Shown here one piece after another: positions 1 through 6,071 of a stretch of DNA of 6,071 nt (its first letter is position 1; each line of letters opens with the position of its first letter). The notes beneath the pieces are model-generated. The model had not been told where the DNA came from. It saw only the letters and a program-made list of their open reading frames with translations, and searched no databases. The position numbers and the translations under genes were made by a program. Source of the stretch: Bacteroidota bacterium (GTDB lineage: Bacteria > Bacteroidota > Kryptoniia > Kryptoniales > JAKASW01); contig JAJYGB010000575.1 in assembly GCA_021785235.1 (NCBI GenBank), forward strand, positions 1 through 6,071, read 5' to 3'.

Positions 1-869
1 TTTATCTCGTTGTTGCTAAAGTCCTTAATGATTCTCTTCACGAAGCTTCGAAAATCACTATTCATCGACGACAGCTTATTTATGGTCTCCCAATCAAGAT
101 CGTCTTTGTAATTTGCGGAGAGAACGATTTCTGAGGAGTCGGGATCTTCGGTGTCAAGATGAATGACGCCGATATCGAAGGCCGCTGAGAGTCTTTGAAG
201 CTCAGAAAAGAAATCCTGATCGTCGGAAATCCTTGCTGCCGCAAGGTAGCTTTGATTGGCCCACGACGAGTTGGATACCGCCTGAAAAAACACTTCGCGA
301 AGATTACTCATATTTATTTCTTTTTTTAACTCATATGAGATTATCGTAGGATTCGCCAATTGGTCTTTCAGGGCCCTGCTCAGCTCTAAAACCTCTTCTG
401 CCCAATCTGAGGAAGTATAGAAGCAGCCAACCATATCAGGATGTACCCATTCGCCATAACTGTCTTTGCGTGACTTAGCATGGTGGATCGTCTTTGTGAA
501 TGACTTCTGATTATTATATGCAAAATAGGTGAGAAAGGGGTGGAGGTCCTTTTCGGAAAAACCGAGATCCACCGGCTTCGGTTGTTTGACGATCCTTTTA
601 TCAGCAAGTGTGCTTATATCAATACCTCCGGTGAAGAATTCCCGAATATAGAAACGTGCCGGCCTTGTCGTTGTCTTTCCGAATTTCGTATTCGGGTCGT
701 CACGGACAGAGACATACAATTGTGCCCCGATCGAGCTCCAAGGGGTTTTTCCCTGGGAGCTTAGCGTCTTATCGTATTTCTTCCCCTTTGCATAATCCCA
801 AATCTCTTCAGGTGTCATGGGGACCTTTGTTTCGGTAAGAACCTTCAATGCAAGTTCAACAAAAGTCAT
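1..869 (-). CDS. HARE-HTH protein with candidate PD-(D/E)xK nuclease domain, COG2958/HrgA-like (C-terminus cut by window edge)
   Basis: I translated this frame by hand. It is open from the ATG at 869 to the window edge, giving 289 complete residues and no stop. Residues 1-76 (starting MTFVELALKVL, with MTPEEIWDYA and ending near ARFYIREF) look like a HARE-HTH domain, a winged-helix module known from restriction enzymes, RNA polymerase delta subunit and chromatin proteins. The rest resembles the COG2958 family that includes Helicobacter pylori HrgA: EWVHPDMVG at about 140-148, ISYELKKEI at about 177-185, then FFQAVSNSSWANQSYLAA. HPD plus ExK (D145, E180, K182) fits a PD-(D/E)xK nuclease core, which is my inference. 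The gene starts 25 bases after the methyltransferase stop and is almost certainly co-transcribed with it. An ATG at 875 is also possible and would add two residues. The family is usually a little over 300 residues, so the stop should lie just outside. The cellular role is unproven; DNA binding or cleavage linked to modification is likely. Confidence 0.85.
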   Translation of the reverse strand, partial: MTFVELALKVLTETKVPMTPEEIWDYAKGKKYDKTLSSQGKTPWSSIGAQLYVSVRDDPNTKFGKTTTRPARFYIREFFTGGIDISTLADKRIVKQPKPVDLGFSEKDLHPFLTYFAYNNQKSFTKTIHHAKSRKDSYGEWVHPDMVGCFYTSSDWAEEVLELSRALKDQLANPTIISYELKKEINMSNLREVFFQAVSNSSWANQSYLAAARISDDQDFFSELQRLSAAFDIGVIHLDTEDPDSSEIVLSANYKDDLDWETINKLSSMNSDFRSFVKRIIKDFSNNEI

Positions 870-878
870 ATGCATGAT

Positions 879-884
879 TCCTTT
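879..884 (-). promoter_or_regulatory. Ribosome binding site of the HARE-HTH gene
   Basis: AAAGGA on the minus strand lies in the gap after the methyltransferase stop codon. It is 9 bases from the ATG at 869 but only 3 from the ATG at 875, so 869 is the better start. The site is close enough to the upstream stop for translational coupling. Confidence 0.6.
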
Positions 885-894
885 CCCGCAGTCT

Positions 895-3800
895 TTATTC
901 CTGCTCTCCGATCTCCATCTGCTTCCTCTTCCCCTTCGGTATCTTCGGCCCCTCGCGCAATTCTTCAGGGACGGGGGGAAGCTCGCCGGCTTTGAACAGC
1001 TCGCTCTTCAAAACCCGCTCGAATATCTTCTTCTGCTCGGGATAACCCTCGATGGTCTTCTCCAGCACCCAGAGGAGCTCGAGGAATTCTCTCGTGAAAT
1101 CGTGCGTCCAGGATCGCGGATGGATGTCGTCGAGAGGGGAAGACTTCTTTCCCTTCCTGTCTTTCATCCTGTAGCCGAGCCAGGACTGTACCACTTTGAA
1201 ACCCGAGACCTCGAACTCCCACACTTCCGGATCGACCGGCCCGAACGCCCCATCGCCGACAAGAACTGTCTTCGTCGTGTCGTTGTAACTGTAGTCGTTC
1301 GGGTATTTTTCTTCCGTGTCGGGAACGGCTTTCAGACACTTCGCGCTTCCTCCCGGAACTTTGCCCTTCGGACAGTCCTTCTTGTTCCAGAACCGCTCGC
1401 CGTAAGTATGAAGCCAGATAAGTTTCTTTCCGAACTCAGCCGCCTGAGCGAAAAGCTTCCCGTCCTTCGTGAGCGGGACCCGCACTTCGCGGTTCACAAG
1501 CTCTTCTTCGAAACGTCGCGTATATTCCGGGTGTGCCAGTATACAATAAACATATCCGGCAAAATCCTCTGCCGTAATGCCGCCCAACAATTCCAACAGG
1601 CCAGGTGTTATGTTCACCTTTTCAGCTTTGTTGTCGAGATAAAGCGGCATGATGTCCTTCGCGCCACGGTTTGCGAAGAAATGTAAATCTGGAATCTCAG
1701 AACTCGCCGTCAAGCCCGGTCCCTCTCCAAGTGCAAGTGTAAGCATACTTGCTAGATAGATTTGGTTCTGGCTATGGGCGTACCATAATGAAGGTCGCAA
1801 GTAATCCCCTATTCGATTGTCTGGAATTGCCCATTGTTTGTCGAAGGAACGATAGCCATATGGCACCGGCGGAACCAAATCGGTTTCATTAGCTCTGGCG
1901 ATAGCGGGCAGGTCCGTGTCTTTGTCTAGAAGACTTGGATAATCCAAATCGATCTTCCTATCGCGAGTCTCCTTGAACAGCCTTTCCTTGTTTCGAGACG
2001 CAACCAACATTCTCCATCTGGTGGTCAAAGTTTGCGTTTCTGGTGCAATCGGCCACGTGCGCTTGAACTGCGACCCGTTCGATTGCCACGGAAACATATC
2101 GGTTATCTTCGGCCATTTGGAAAAAGCACCTTTAGATTCCGGCCTGAAAGGAGCCTGCCACTCGTCAGGTACGACCTCCCATTTCAGACTTGCAAACCCT
2201 TTGACGGCGGAAAGTTTCTCCAGTTTCTCGTCGCGCGTCCCTTCAATTCTGGTATAACGAACCACGGCGGGTTTGTCCGAATCTTTCTTCTTCTTCCGCC
2301 AAGCAACGAAAATCGCAACCGGCGTCTCGATGGAGAAGACGTTTTCGCTCTGCCTTGTCCCGCGGTTTTCGCCTCCAAGGTCTATTATGTCAATGTGGTC
2401 GCATATCTTTCGCATATGTTCACGAACGCCGGCGAAAGCGTCGCCATCGAGATAACTGGAAGCTGTTATGAAAGAGACAATGCCGGGACCGACGGCGGTC
2501 TTGTGTTCGAACACTTTCCAGAGCGCCCAGCGGATGAAGTAGACATAGTGATTATAGATGTTCTTGAGATGGACTCCGTACCCGGCATCGCGCGCGGGCT
2601 TCAGGAAATTTTCCAGGATCGGTGTCTCCCCTTCGTCTCCATATCGCACCCAGGCACCTGTTGTCTCCTTGTTGTTCTCGTCGCTCGATTCATGCCTGCC
2701 ATAAGGAGGATTGCCGAGACAGACGAGGACGCGTTTGGACTCTTTTATCTCCAATGCGTTCTTGTGCTCCTCGGCTATCGGCTTGTGAAAGAGTGCAGGA
2801 GCAGGTGGGACGGTGTGAGGTGACTCAAGCGTGTTAGTGAGATAGATTTGCGGTCCTCTCCCCGCAAGCCTGACTTCGTGCTTGGCAAACTCCTGGGATA
2901 GGCGAAGCTGTGCCACGGCATATGGACCGACCATCCACTCGAAGCCGAAAATATTCTTGACGAGCGCCCTGGCCCCGCCTTTTACAGCACCTTCGCCTTC
3001 CACATCCTCGATGCGTTTCAAAGCATGGTCGATGATCGTCAGCAGGTAAGTTCCCGTCCCGACCGCAGGGTCAAGAGTGGCAACTTCATCCTCTACGAAC
3101 CCCATCTCTTTGCCGAATTCTTTCCGCAGGATTTCGTCGATCAGAGTGACCTGGCATTGTGTCACTTCGAGAGGAGTGTAGTAGACGCCGGATTTTTTCC
3201 GCAGCTCGGGATCATATTCGGCGAGAAAATCTTCATAGAAATAGAGCCACGGGTCCTGCGTTTTCCGGCTTGCCCGCATCGCATGAAGCGGTATTTCATG
3301 GATTACGCGCTGGGTCAGAGTGAGCGAAGTGCTGATCTCTTTCTTCGCCTCTTTGTCCGTAAGAAATTGCAGCGAACGCGAGAGGAGCGAATGGTGCTTG
3401 TCAAGCGTTTCGTAGGCATCGTTCAAGTCGAGAACGTCGGCATCTTCAAGATGAGCGAGCAGCAAGGCGAAAACTACGGTCTGAGCGTAAGCATCGGCAA
3501 AGCGCAGGTCTTCAGCCTCGGGGAAAAGGAGCTTCTTGATCTCTTCTTTCAAAGACTGCATAGCGGAGTTCGGATCCTGCAGCGAATCCATGACATCGTC
3601 GCGGATAAGTCTGCAGAATGGCGCGAGGAACGATGCGAGCTCCTTGGGCTTCTTCGGAACGATGGGCATCCATGACAGGAATTCTGTGAGAAGGGAGAAG
3701 ATCTTTTTGGAACTCGTCTCGTCTATCGCCTTCTTCCCGTCCGAACAAACGTCGCCATCCACGCGAACCACTTCGGTGAAGAGTTTGCCATCACGATAGA

Positions 3801-4170
3801 GAGCCCACTCATTGCCGGTGCAATAGAGTATATTCGGAATATTTCTGAAGCGTTCCCACTGCTCGGCGTCGTGCCCCTTCAATCTCCTTGTGTCTGCGCT
3901 CTTGGCGGGTTCTTTCAGCTCGATGTACCCTATCAGGAGTCCGTCCCTTTCGACGGCATAGTCGGGCCGCCCGAGGCGATCGATTGCGGATTCGTCTTTG
4001 AGGAGGAGATTTTGAGAAGTGTTTTTCCCGTAGGCCTTGAAGAGCCGTTCAAACGGCGCCTTCAGTTGTGCCTCAGGCTCGCCGGGAGTTCTTGCTCCGA
4101 ATTTTGCAGTGACAGATTCGGAAAACTCTTTTAATGCGTCCGATAATTCACGGTTCAAGTTCTTGCCCAT
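895..4170 (-). CDS. Single-chain restriction-modification enzyme: PD-(D/E)xK nuclease + N6-adenine methyltransferase + type ISP-like specificity domain, no helicase
   Basis: This 1091-residue protein should both cleave DNA and methylate adenine at one recognition site. Residues 1-165 form a nuclease-like domain with RPDYAV (D70) and GYIELKEP (E84, K86), a D-x13-E-x-K core. A mostly helical linker spans about 170-320. The methyltransferase follows: GVYYTPLEV (328-336, motif X region), LDPAVGTGTYL (366-376, motif I, AdoMet binding), FGFEWMVGPYAVAQ (408-421) and catalytic NPPY (487-490, motif IV). The C-terminal part carries YRSFDKQW and a nearby LRPSLW (772-796), then VWEFEVSGFKVVQSWL (983-998), features I recognise from type ISP (LlaBIII/LlaGI) target-recognition regions. 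Type ISP enzymes run to about 1600 residues with a central helicase. No Walker A or DEAD-type motif is present here, so it should act like a type IIG enzyme. The tail (about 1067-1085) is lysine-rich. The start is poorly supported by its own Shine-Dalgarno and follows a short leader ORF. The recognition site cannot be read from sequence. Confidence 0.9.
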   Translation of the reverse strand: MGKNLNRELSDALKEFSESVTAKFGARTPGEPEAQLKAPFERLFKAYGKNTSQNLLLKDESAIDRLGRPDYAVERDGLLIGYIELKEPAKSADTRRLKGHDAEQWERFRNIPNILYCTGNEWALYRDGKLFTEVVRVDGDVCSDGKKAIDETSSKKIFSLLTEFLSWMPIVPKKPKELASFLAPFCRLIRDDVMDSLQDPNSAMQSLKEEIKKLLFPEAEDLRFADAYAQTVVFALLLAHLEDADVLDLNDAYETLDKHHSLLSRSLQFLTDKEAKKEISTSLTLTQRVIHEIPLHAMRASRKTQDPWLYFYEDFLAEYDPELRKKSGVYYTPLEVTQCQVTLIDEILRKEFGKEMGFVEDEVATLDPAVGTGTYLLTIIDHALKRIEDVEGEGAVKGGARALVKNIFGFEWMVGPYAVAQLRLSQEFAKHEVRLAGRGPQIYLTNTLESPHTVPPAPALFHKPIAEEHKNALEIKESKRVLVCLGNPPYGRHESSDENNKETTGAWVRYGDEGETPILENFLKPARDAGYGVHLKNIYNHYVYFIRWALWKVFEHKTAVGPGIVSFITASSYLDGDAFAGVREHMRKICDHIDIIDLGGENRGTRQSENVFSIETPVAIFVAWRKKKKDSDKPAVVRYTRIEGTRDEKLEKLSAVKGFASLKWEVVPDEWQAPFRPESKGAFSKWPKITDMFPWQSNGSQFKRTWPIAPETQTLTTRWRMLVASRNKERLFKETRDRKIDLDYPSLLDKDTDLPAIARANETDLVPPVPYGYRSFDKQWAIPDNRIGDYLRPSLWYAHSQNQIYLASMLTLALGEGPGLTASSEIPDLHFFANRGAKDIMPLYLDNKAEKVNITPGLLELLGGITAEDFAGYVYCILAHPEYTRRFEEELVNREVRVPLTKDGKLFAQAAEFGKKLIWLHTYGERFWNKKDCPKGKVPGGSAKCLKAVPDTEEKYPNDYSYNDTTKTVLVGDGAFGPVDPEVWEFEVSGFKVVQSWLGYRMKDRKGKKSSPLDDIHPRSWTHDFTREFLELLWVLEKTIEGYPEQKKIFERVLKSELFKAGELPPVPEELREGPKIPKGKRKQMEIGEQE

Positions 4171-4173
4171 TGC

Positions 4174-4212
4174 CTATCGCCAGACTGATGATTTTAGCTG
4201 GTATCCCATCAC
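4174..4212 (-). CDS. Candidate 12-codon leader peptide upstream of the restriction-modification gene
   Basis: A GTG at 4212, directly followed by an ATG at 4209, opens a short frame encoding (M)MGYQLKSSVWR that ends at TAG (4174-4176). The methyltransferase ATG follows after three bases, in the same reading frame. The strong GGAGG at 4221-4225 is 8 bases from the GTG, whereas the methyltransferase ATG has only a weak AGG two bases ahead of it. The simplest reading is a leader whose termination lets ribosomes restart on the enzyme. Alternatives are an amber mutation in a longer N-terminus, or a sequencing error. No homology is recognisable at this length. Confidence 0.4.
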   Translation of the reverse strand: MMGYQLKSSVWR

Positions 4213-4220
4213 GACCTGCT

Positions 4221-4225
4221 CCTCC
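4221..4225 (-). promoter_or_regulatory. Strong Shine-Dalgarno serving the leader ORF rather than the enzyme start
   Basis: GGAGG on the minus strand, within CGGAGGAGCAGG, is the best ribosome site in the window. It is 8 bases from GTG 4212 and 11 from ATG 4209, but 50 bases from the methyltransferase ATG. Expression of the restriction-modification gene therefore probably depends on ribosomes loaded here. Confidence 0.55.
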
Positions 4226-4242
4226 GATGTAGTGCGATTGAA

Positions 4243-4273
4243 TAAATTTATATCAGGCGGGTATCGGTTTCAA
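4243..4273 (-). promoter_or_regulatory. Candidate promoter of the restriction-modification operon
   Basis: On the minus strand TTGAAA (4268-4273) is followed by TATAAATTTA (4243-4252). This can be read as a sigma-70 type site (TTGAAA, 15-base spacer, TATAAA; or 17 bases to TAAATT). It can also be read as a Bacteroidota-like TTG-N20-TAAATTTA, close to TAnnTTTG. Either places transcription start near 4235-4240, about 25 bases before the leader GTG. The AT-rich part contains a perfect 10-base palindrome, ATAAATTTAT (4242-4251), which is too simple to call an operator. Confidence 0.4.
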
Positions 4274-4329
4274 TATGGGAGGGAATATGCTTTCGCTTGA
4301 GCTTGGCCTTAGGGCCATGTCACATTTAC

Positions 4330-4521
4330 ACGTCATCGCGAGGAGACAGGCCGTTCAGAATGAACGGGCTGGCGACTGAGCCGGAGGCTCATGCGCCTAC
4401 GGCGCAGTGGCGATCCCCTGAATGAAACCTGCACCTGTGCGGCCTCAGGGCCTAGGGCTTTAATTAAGGGGATTGCCACGTCCCGACCACGCTCTCGCGT
4501 AGTCGGGACTCGCAATGACGT
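4330..4521. repeat. Palindromic multi-hairpin intergenic element with terminal inverted repeats (MITE/REP-like)
   Basis: The ends are 13-base inverted repeats: ACGTCATCGCGAG (4330-4342) and CTCGCAATGACGT (4509-4521), 12 of 13 matching. A nested inner pair is GTGGCGATCCCCT (4407-4419) and AGGGGATTGCCAC (4467-4479), also 12 of 13. Between outer and inner arms lie separate hairpins: 4347-4371 (11-position stem, loop GAA, one mismatch), 4377-4391 (TGAGCC/GGCTCA, loop GGA), 4392-4406 (TGCGCC/GGCGCA, loop TAC) and 4481-4508 (12-position stem, loop TCTC, one mismatch). The hairpins nearly abut the inner stem, so the whole can fold as one branched structure. CGTCATTGCGAG ends and GCAATCCCC arms recur, to my recollection, in dispersed intergenic repeats of several phyla. 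It encodes no transposase, and no target duplication is evident. Confidence 0.8.
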
Positions 4522-4540
4522 TCTCTTTTGGGTTTTGCTA

Positions 4541-4571
4541 TTCCGTGCAGGAGTTGGACTCCCGCACGGAA
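4541..4571. repeat. Long hairpin downstream of xylA, possible terminator or 3'-end stabiliser
   Basis: TTCCGTGC (4541-4548) pairs with GCACGGAA (4564-4571). Inside it GGAGT (4550-4554) pairs with ACTCC (4558-4562) around a TGG loop, giving a 14-position stem with a single A/C mismatch. It begins about 45 bases after the xylA stop. On the minus strand it is followed by TAGCAAAACCC rather than a U-run, so it is not a standard intrinsic terminator. It may protect the xylBA mRNA 3' end, or be another dispersed palindrome. Confidence 0.65.
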
Positions 4572-4596
4572 TCTTTGCGCCTCCGCGTCTTTGCGG
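4572..4596. repeat. Short direct repeat TCTTTGCG, two copies
   Basis: TCTTTGCG occurs at 4572-4579 and 4588-4595, 16 bases apart, in a GC-rich context (minus strand: CGCAAAGA twice). It abuts the long hairpin. I recall similar CGCAAAGACGC motifs as dispersed intergenic repeats in unrelated bacteria. No function can be assigned. Confidence 0.45.
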
Positions 4597-4616
4597 TAAA
4601 ACTTAAAGGCAGGCGA

Positions 4617-5951
4617 CTATAGCACCTGGTTGATGAACGACTCGAAGAGCTCCTGCTTGCCGCTGGTCTTCTTCGGCTCGCCGTTCTTCGAAGCGTAGGC
4701 ATACAGGTCCTCGAGCTTCAGCTTGCCCTTCTCGAAGTCCGCTCCCTTGCCGGAATCGAACGAGGCGTATCTCTGCTTGCGAAGCTTCGCGTAGTCGGTC
4801 TCGTTCAGAACCCTGTCCGCGGTAATCAGCGCGCGGGCGAAGTTGTCCATGCCTGTAATGTGCGCGATGAACATGTCTTCGAGGTCGATCGAATTCCTTC
4901 TGACTTTCGCGTCGAAGTTCGTGCCGCCCGTTGTGAAGCCGCCCATGTCGACGATGGTGAGGAGAGCTTCGGTAAGCTCATAGACGTTCGTCGGGAACTG
5001 GTCGGTATCCCAGCCGTTCTGGTAGTCGCCGCGGTTCGCGTCGATGCTGCCGAGGAGGCCGGCGTTGGCGGCGAATTGCAGCTCGTGCTGGAACGTGTGC
5101 GAAGCTAGCGTCGCGTGGTTCACCTCGATGTTCAGTTTGAAGTCCTTCGTCAGGTCGAACTGGCGCAGGAAACCTATCACGGTGGCGGCATCGAAATCGT
5201 ACTGGTGCTTCATCGGCTCCATCGGCTTCGGCTCGATGAGGAACGGTCCCTTGAACCCCTGCTTCCTCGCGTAGTCCCTTGCCATATGGAGGAAGGTGGC
5301 AAAATGATCGAGCTCGCGCTTCATGTCGGTGTTGAGGAGCGACATGTACCCCTCTCGTCCGCCCCAGAAAACGTAGTTCGCGCCACCGAGCGCGATCGTG
5401 GCGTCGATGGCGTTCTTGAGCTGCGCCCCGGCATAAGCTACGACGGAAAAGTCAGGGTTTGTTCCAGCCCCGTTCATGTAGCGGATGTTCGAGAAGAGGT
5501 TGGAAGTGCCCCAGAGAAGCTTAACGCCGGAGGCTTTCTGCTTTTCCTTCGCGTAGTCTACGATCGCCGCGAGCCTCTTCTCAGAGTCGGCGACCGACTC
5601 CCCTTCCTGGACGAGATCGAAGTCGTGGAAGCAGTAGAACGGCGCGCCGAGCTTCGTTATGAACTCGAACGCGGCGTCCATCTTCTCCTTCGCCTTGCCG
5701 ACGGGATCCTGGTGCATGAGCCATGGAAGCTCGCGCGCGCTCGGACCGAACGGGTCGGCGCCGCTCTCGCCGAACGAGTGCCAGTATGCTACTGCGAACC
5801 GGAAATGATCCTGCATCTTCTTGCCTGCGACAACCTTTTCCGGATCGTAATACTTGAAGGCAAGCGGATTTTTCGAATCTTTGCCTTCGAAATTTATTTT
5901 TCCTATCCCCGGAAAAAATTCCTTGTCTCCTGTCGTTACCTTCAACGTCAT
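4617..5951 (-). CDS. xylA: Xylose isomerase, class II
   Basis: The enzyme interconverts D-xylose and D-xylulose (and glucose/fructose) in the cytoplasm, using two divalent metal ions in a TIM barrel. The 444-residue product is full length for class II enzymes (E. coli 440), with the usual extended N-terminus. All recognised catalytic and metal-binding positions are present at a constant +8 offset from E. coli: H109 and D112 (CFHDFD), E240 and K242 (IEPKP), E276 and H279 (IEVNH), D304 (SIDANRGD), D315 and D317 (WDTDQF) and D347 (TNFDAK). The signature FWGGREGY is at 195-202. The ATG has AAAAGG (5958-5963) six bases ahead. It overlaps the end of the upstream kinase gene as ATGA, indicating coupled translation. 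The gene is markedly GC-rich compared with the downstream cassette. Nothing suggests it is damaged. Confidence 0.98.
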   Translation of the reverse strand: MTLKVTTGDKEFFPGIGKINFEGKDSKNPLAFKYYDPEKVVAGKKMQDHFRFAVAYWHSFGESGADPFGPSARELPWLMHQDPVGKAKEKMDAAFEFITKLGAPFYCFHDFDLVQEGESVADSEKRLAAIVDYAKEKQKASGVKLLWGTSNLFSNIRYMNGAGTNPDFSVVAYAGAQLKNAIDATIALGGANYVFWGGREGYMSLLNTDMKRELDHFATFLHMARDYARKQGFKGPFLIEPKPMEPMKHQYDFDAATVIGFLRQFDLTKDFKLNIEVNHATLASHTFQHELQFAANAGLLGSIDANRGDYQNGWDTDQFPTNVYELTEALLTIVDMGGFTTGGTNFDAKVRRNSIDLEDMFIAHITGMDNFARALITADRVLNETDYAKLRKQRYASFDSGKGADFEKGKLKLEDLYAYASKNGEPKKTSGKQELFESFINQVL

Positions 5952-6071
5952 TTTGAACCTTTTGAATTTAGTTTTGAATTCAGTAAACCCAGCCAGTCCG
6001 AATAAGCGGACCGATAAGCATCTTCGTTCGGCTTGTCCGGCTCCACTTTCATGATCTTCTCCAGATTCGTA
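5948..6071 (-). CDS. xylB: Probable xylulokinase, C-terminal 40 residues only
   Basis: A frame open from the window edge (first whole codon at 6070) gives 40 residues, [20 protein letters not shown] and onward through [14 protein letters not shown], ending at TGA (5948-5950), which overlaps the xylA ATG. The EP...Y..AY..W...L pattern resembles the last helix of xylulokinases, and immediate coupling to xylA is the common xylBA arrangement. Xylulokinase phosphorylates xylulose with ATP for entry into the pentose phosphate pathway. The catalytic domains are outside the window, so the assignment rests on the tail pattern and the neighbour. Another FGGY-family kinase is possible. Confidence 0.65.
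   Translation of the reverse strand, partial: TNLEKIMKVEPDKPNEDAYRSAYSDWLGLLNSKLNSKGSK

Larger units (their letters stand above)
4213..4616. other. Intergenic region between the xyl operon and the restriction-modification operon
   Basis: I see no convincing gene here on either strand; the short plus-strand frames run through the hairpin repeats. From xylA outward it holds a TCTTTGCG repeat pair, a long hairpin, the 192-base palindromic element, a small hairpin TGGCC-TTAG-GGCCA at 4304-4317, the candidate promoter and the leader Shine-Dalgarno. No hairpin followed by a clear U-run on the minus strand was found, so xylA has no canonical intrinsic terminator in this gap. Confidence 0.7.

Noticed and set aside
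386..607. 73-codon open frame on the minus strand
   Set aside because: It lies within the HARE-HTH gene in another frame, and the long frame carries the recognisable domains.
817..1686. 289-codon open frame on the plus strand
   Set aside because: It is wholly antisense to the specificity region of the restriction-modification gene, shows no recognisable domain and has no good ribosome site. It reflects codon bias of the real gene.
2032..2823. 263-codon open frame on the plus strand
   Set aside because: It is antisense to the conserved methyltransferase domain including NPPY; the translated sequence has no family features.
3025..3675. 216-codon open frame on the plus strand
   Set aside because: It is antisense to the linker and motif I region of the methyltransferase, with no supporting signals.
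4330..4521. tRNA or structured RNA gene such as a riboswitch
   Set aside because: The branched fold looks superficially RNA-like, but terminal inverted repeats on both strands fit a DNA element, and no tRNA or riboswitch consensus is recognisable.
4330..4600. CRISPR array
   Set aside because: The repeats are inverted, few and not regularly spaced by unique spacers, and no cas gene is present.
4391..4606. 71-codon plus-strand frame in the intergenic gap
   Set aside because: It runs through the palindromic element and hairpin; its codons are dictated by the repeats and no ribosome site precedes it.
5115..6005. 296-codon open frame on the plus strand
   Set aside because: It is antisense to xylA, whose catalytic residues are all intact, and extends across the xylA start. 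It is a shadow frame.

Overview
The window is bacterial and all genes read on the minus strand, so biologically it runs from high to low coordinates. It opens at 6071 with the end of a probable xylulokinase gene (xylB). This overlaps xylA (4617-5951), a complete class II xylose isomerase, by ATGA. Together they are the 3' end of a xylose catabolic operon, in which XylA makes xylulose and XylB phosphorylates it.

A gap of about 400 bases (4213-4616) follows. It holds a pair of TCTTTGCG direct repeats, a long hairpin without a U-tract, and a 192-base multi-hairpin palindromic element with 13-base terminal inverted repeats. It ends in a plausible promoter for the next operon.

That operon looks like a two-gene restriction/DNA-defence cassette. 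The first gene (895-4170) encodes a 1091-residue single-chain restriction-modification enzyme. It has an N-terminal PD-(D/E)xK nuclease, an NPPY adenine methyltransferase, and a C-terminal specificity region of the type ISP (LlaBIII/LlaGI) kind, but no helicase/translocase. About 25 bases downstream is a gene (1-869, cut by the window edge) for a HARE-HTH protein of the COG2958/HrgA kind, with its own candidate PD...ExK nuclease motif. A 12-codon leader ORF with the best Shine-Dalgarno in the window ends at an amber codon three bases before the methyltransferase ATG, suggesting coupled or regulated translation.

The host cannot be fixed from this window. A TTG-N20-TAnnTTTA promoter-like signal and the xylBA arrangement would fit the Bacteroidota/Chlorobiota/Ignavibacteriota group, but purine-rich ribosome sites are clearly used. 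The xyl genes are visibly more GC-rich than the cassette, most of all compared with the HARE-HTH gene. This fits a core sugar operon next to an acquired defence cassette, with the palindromic element at the boundary.
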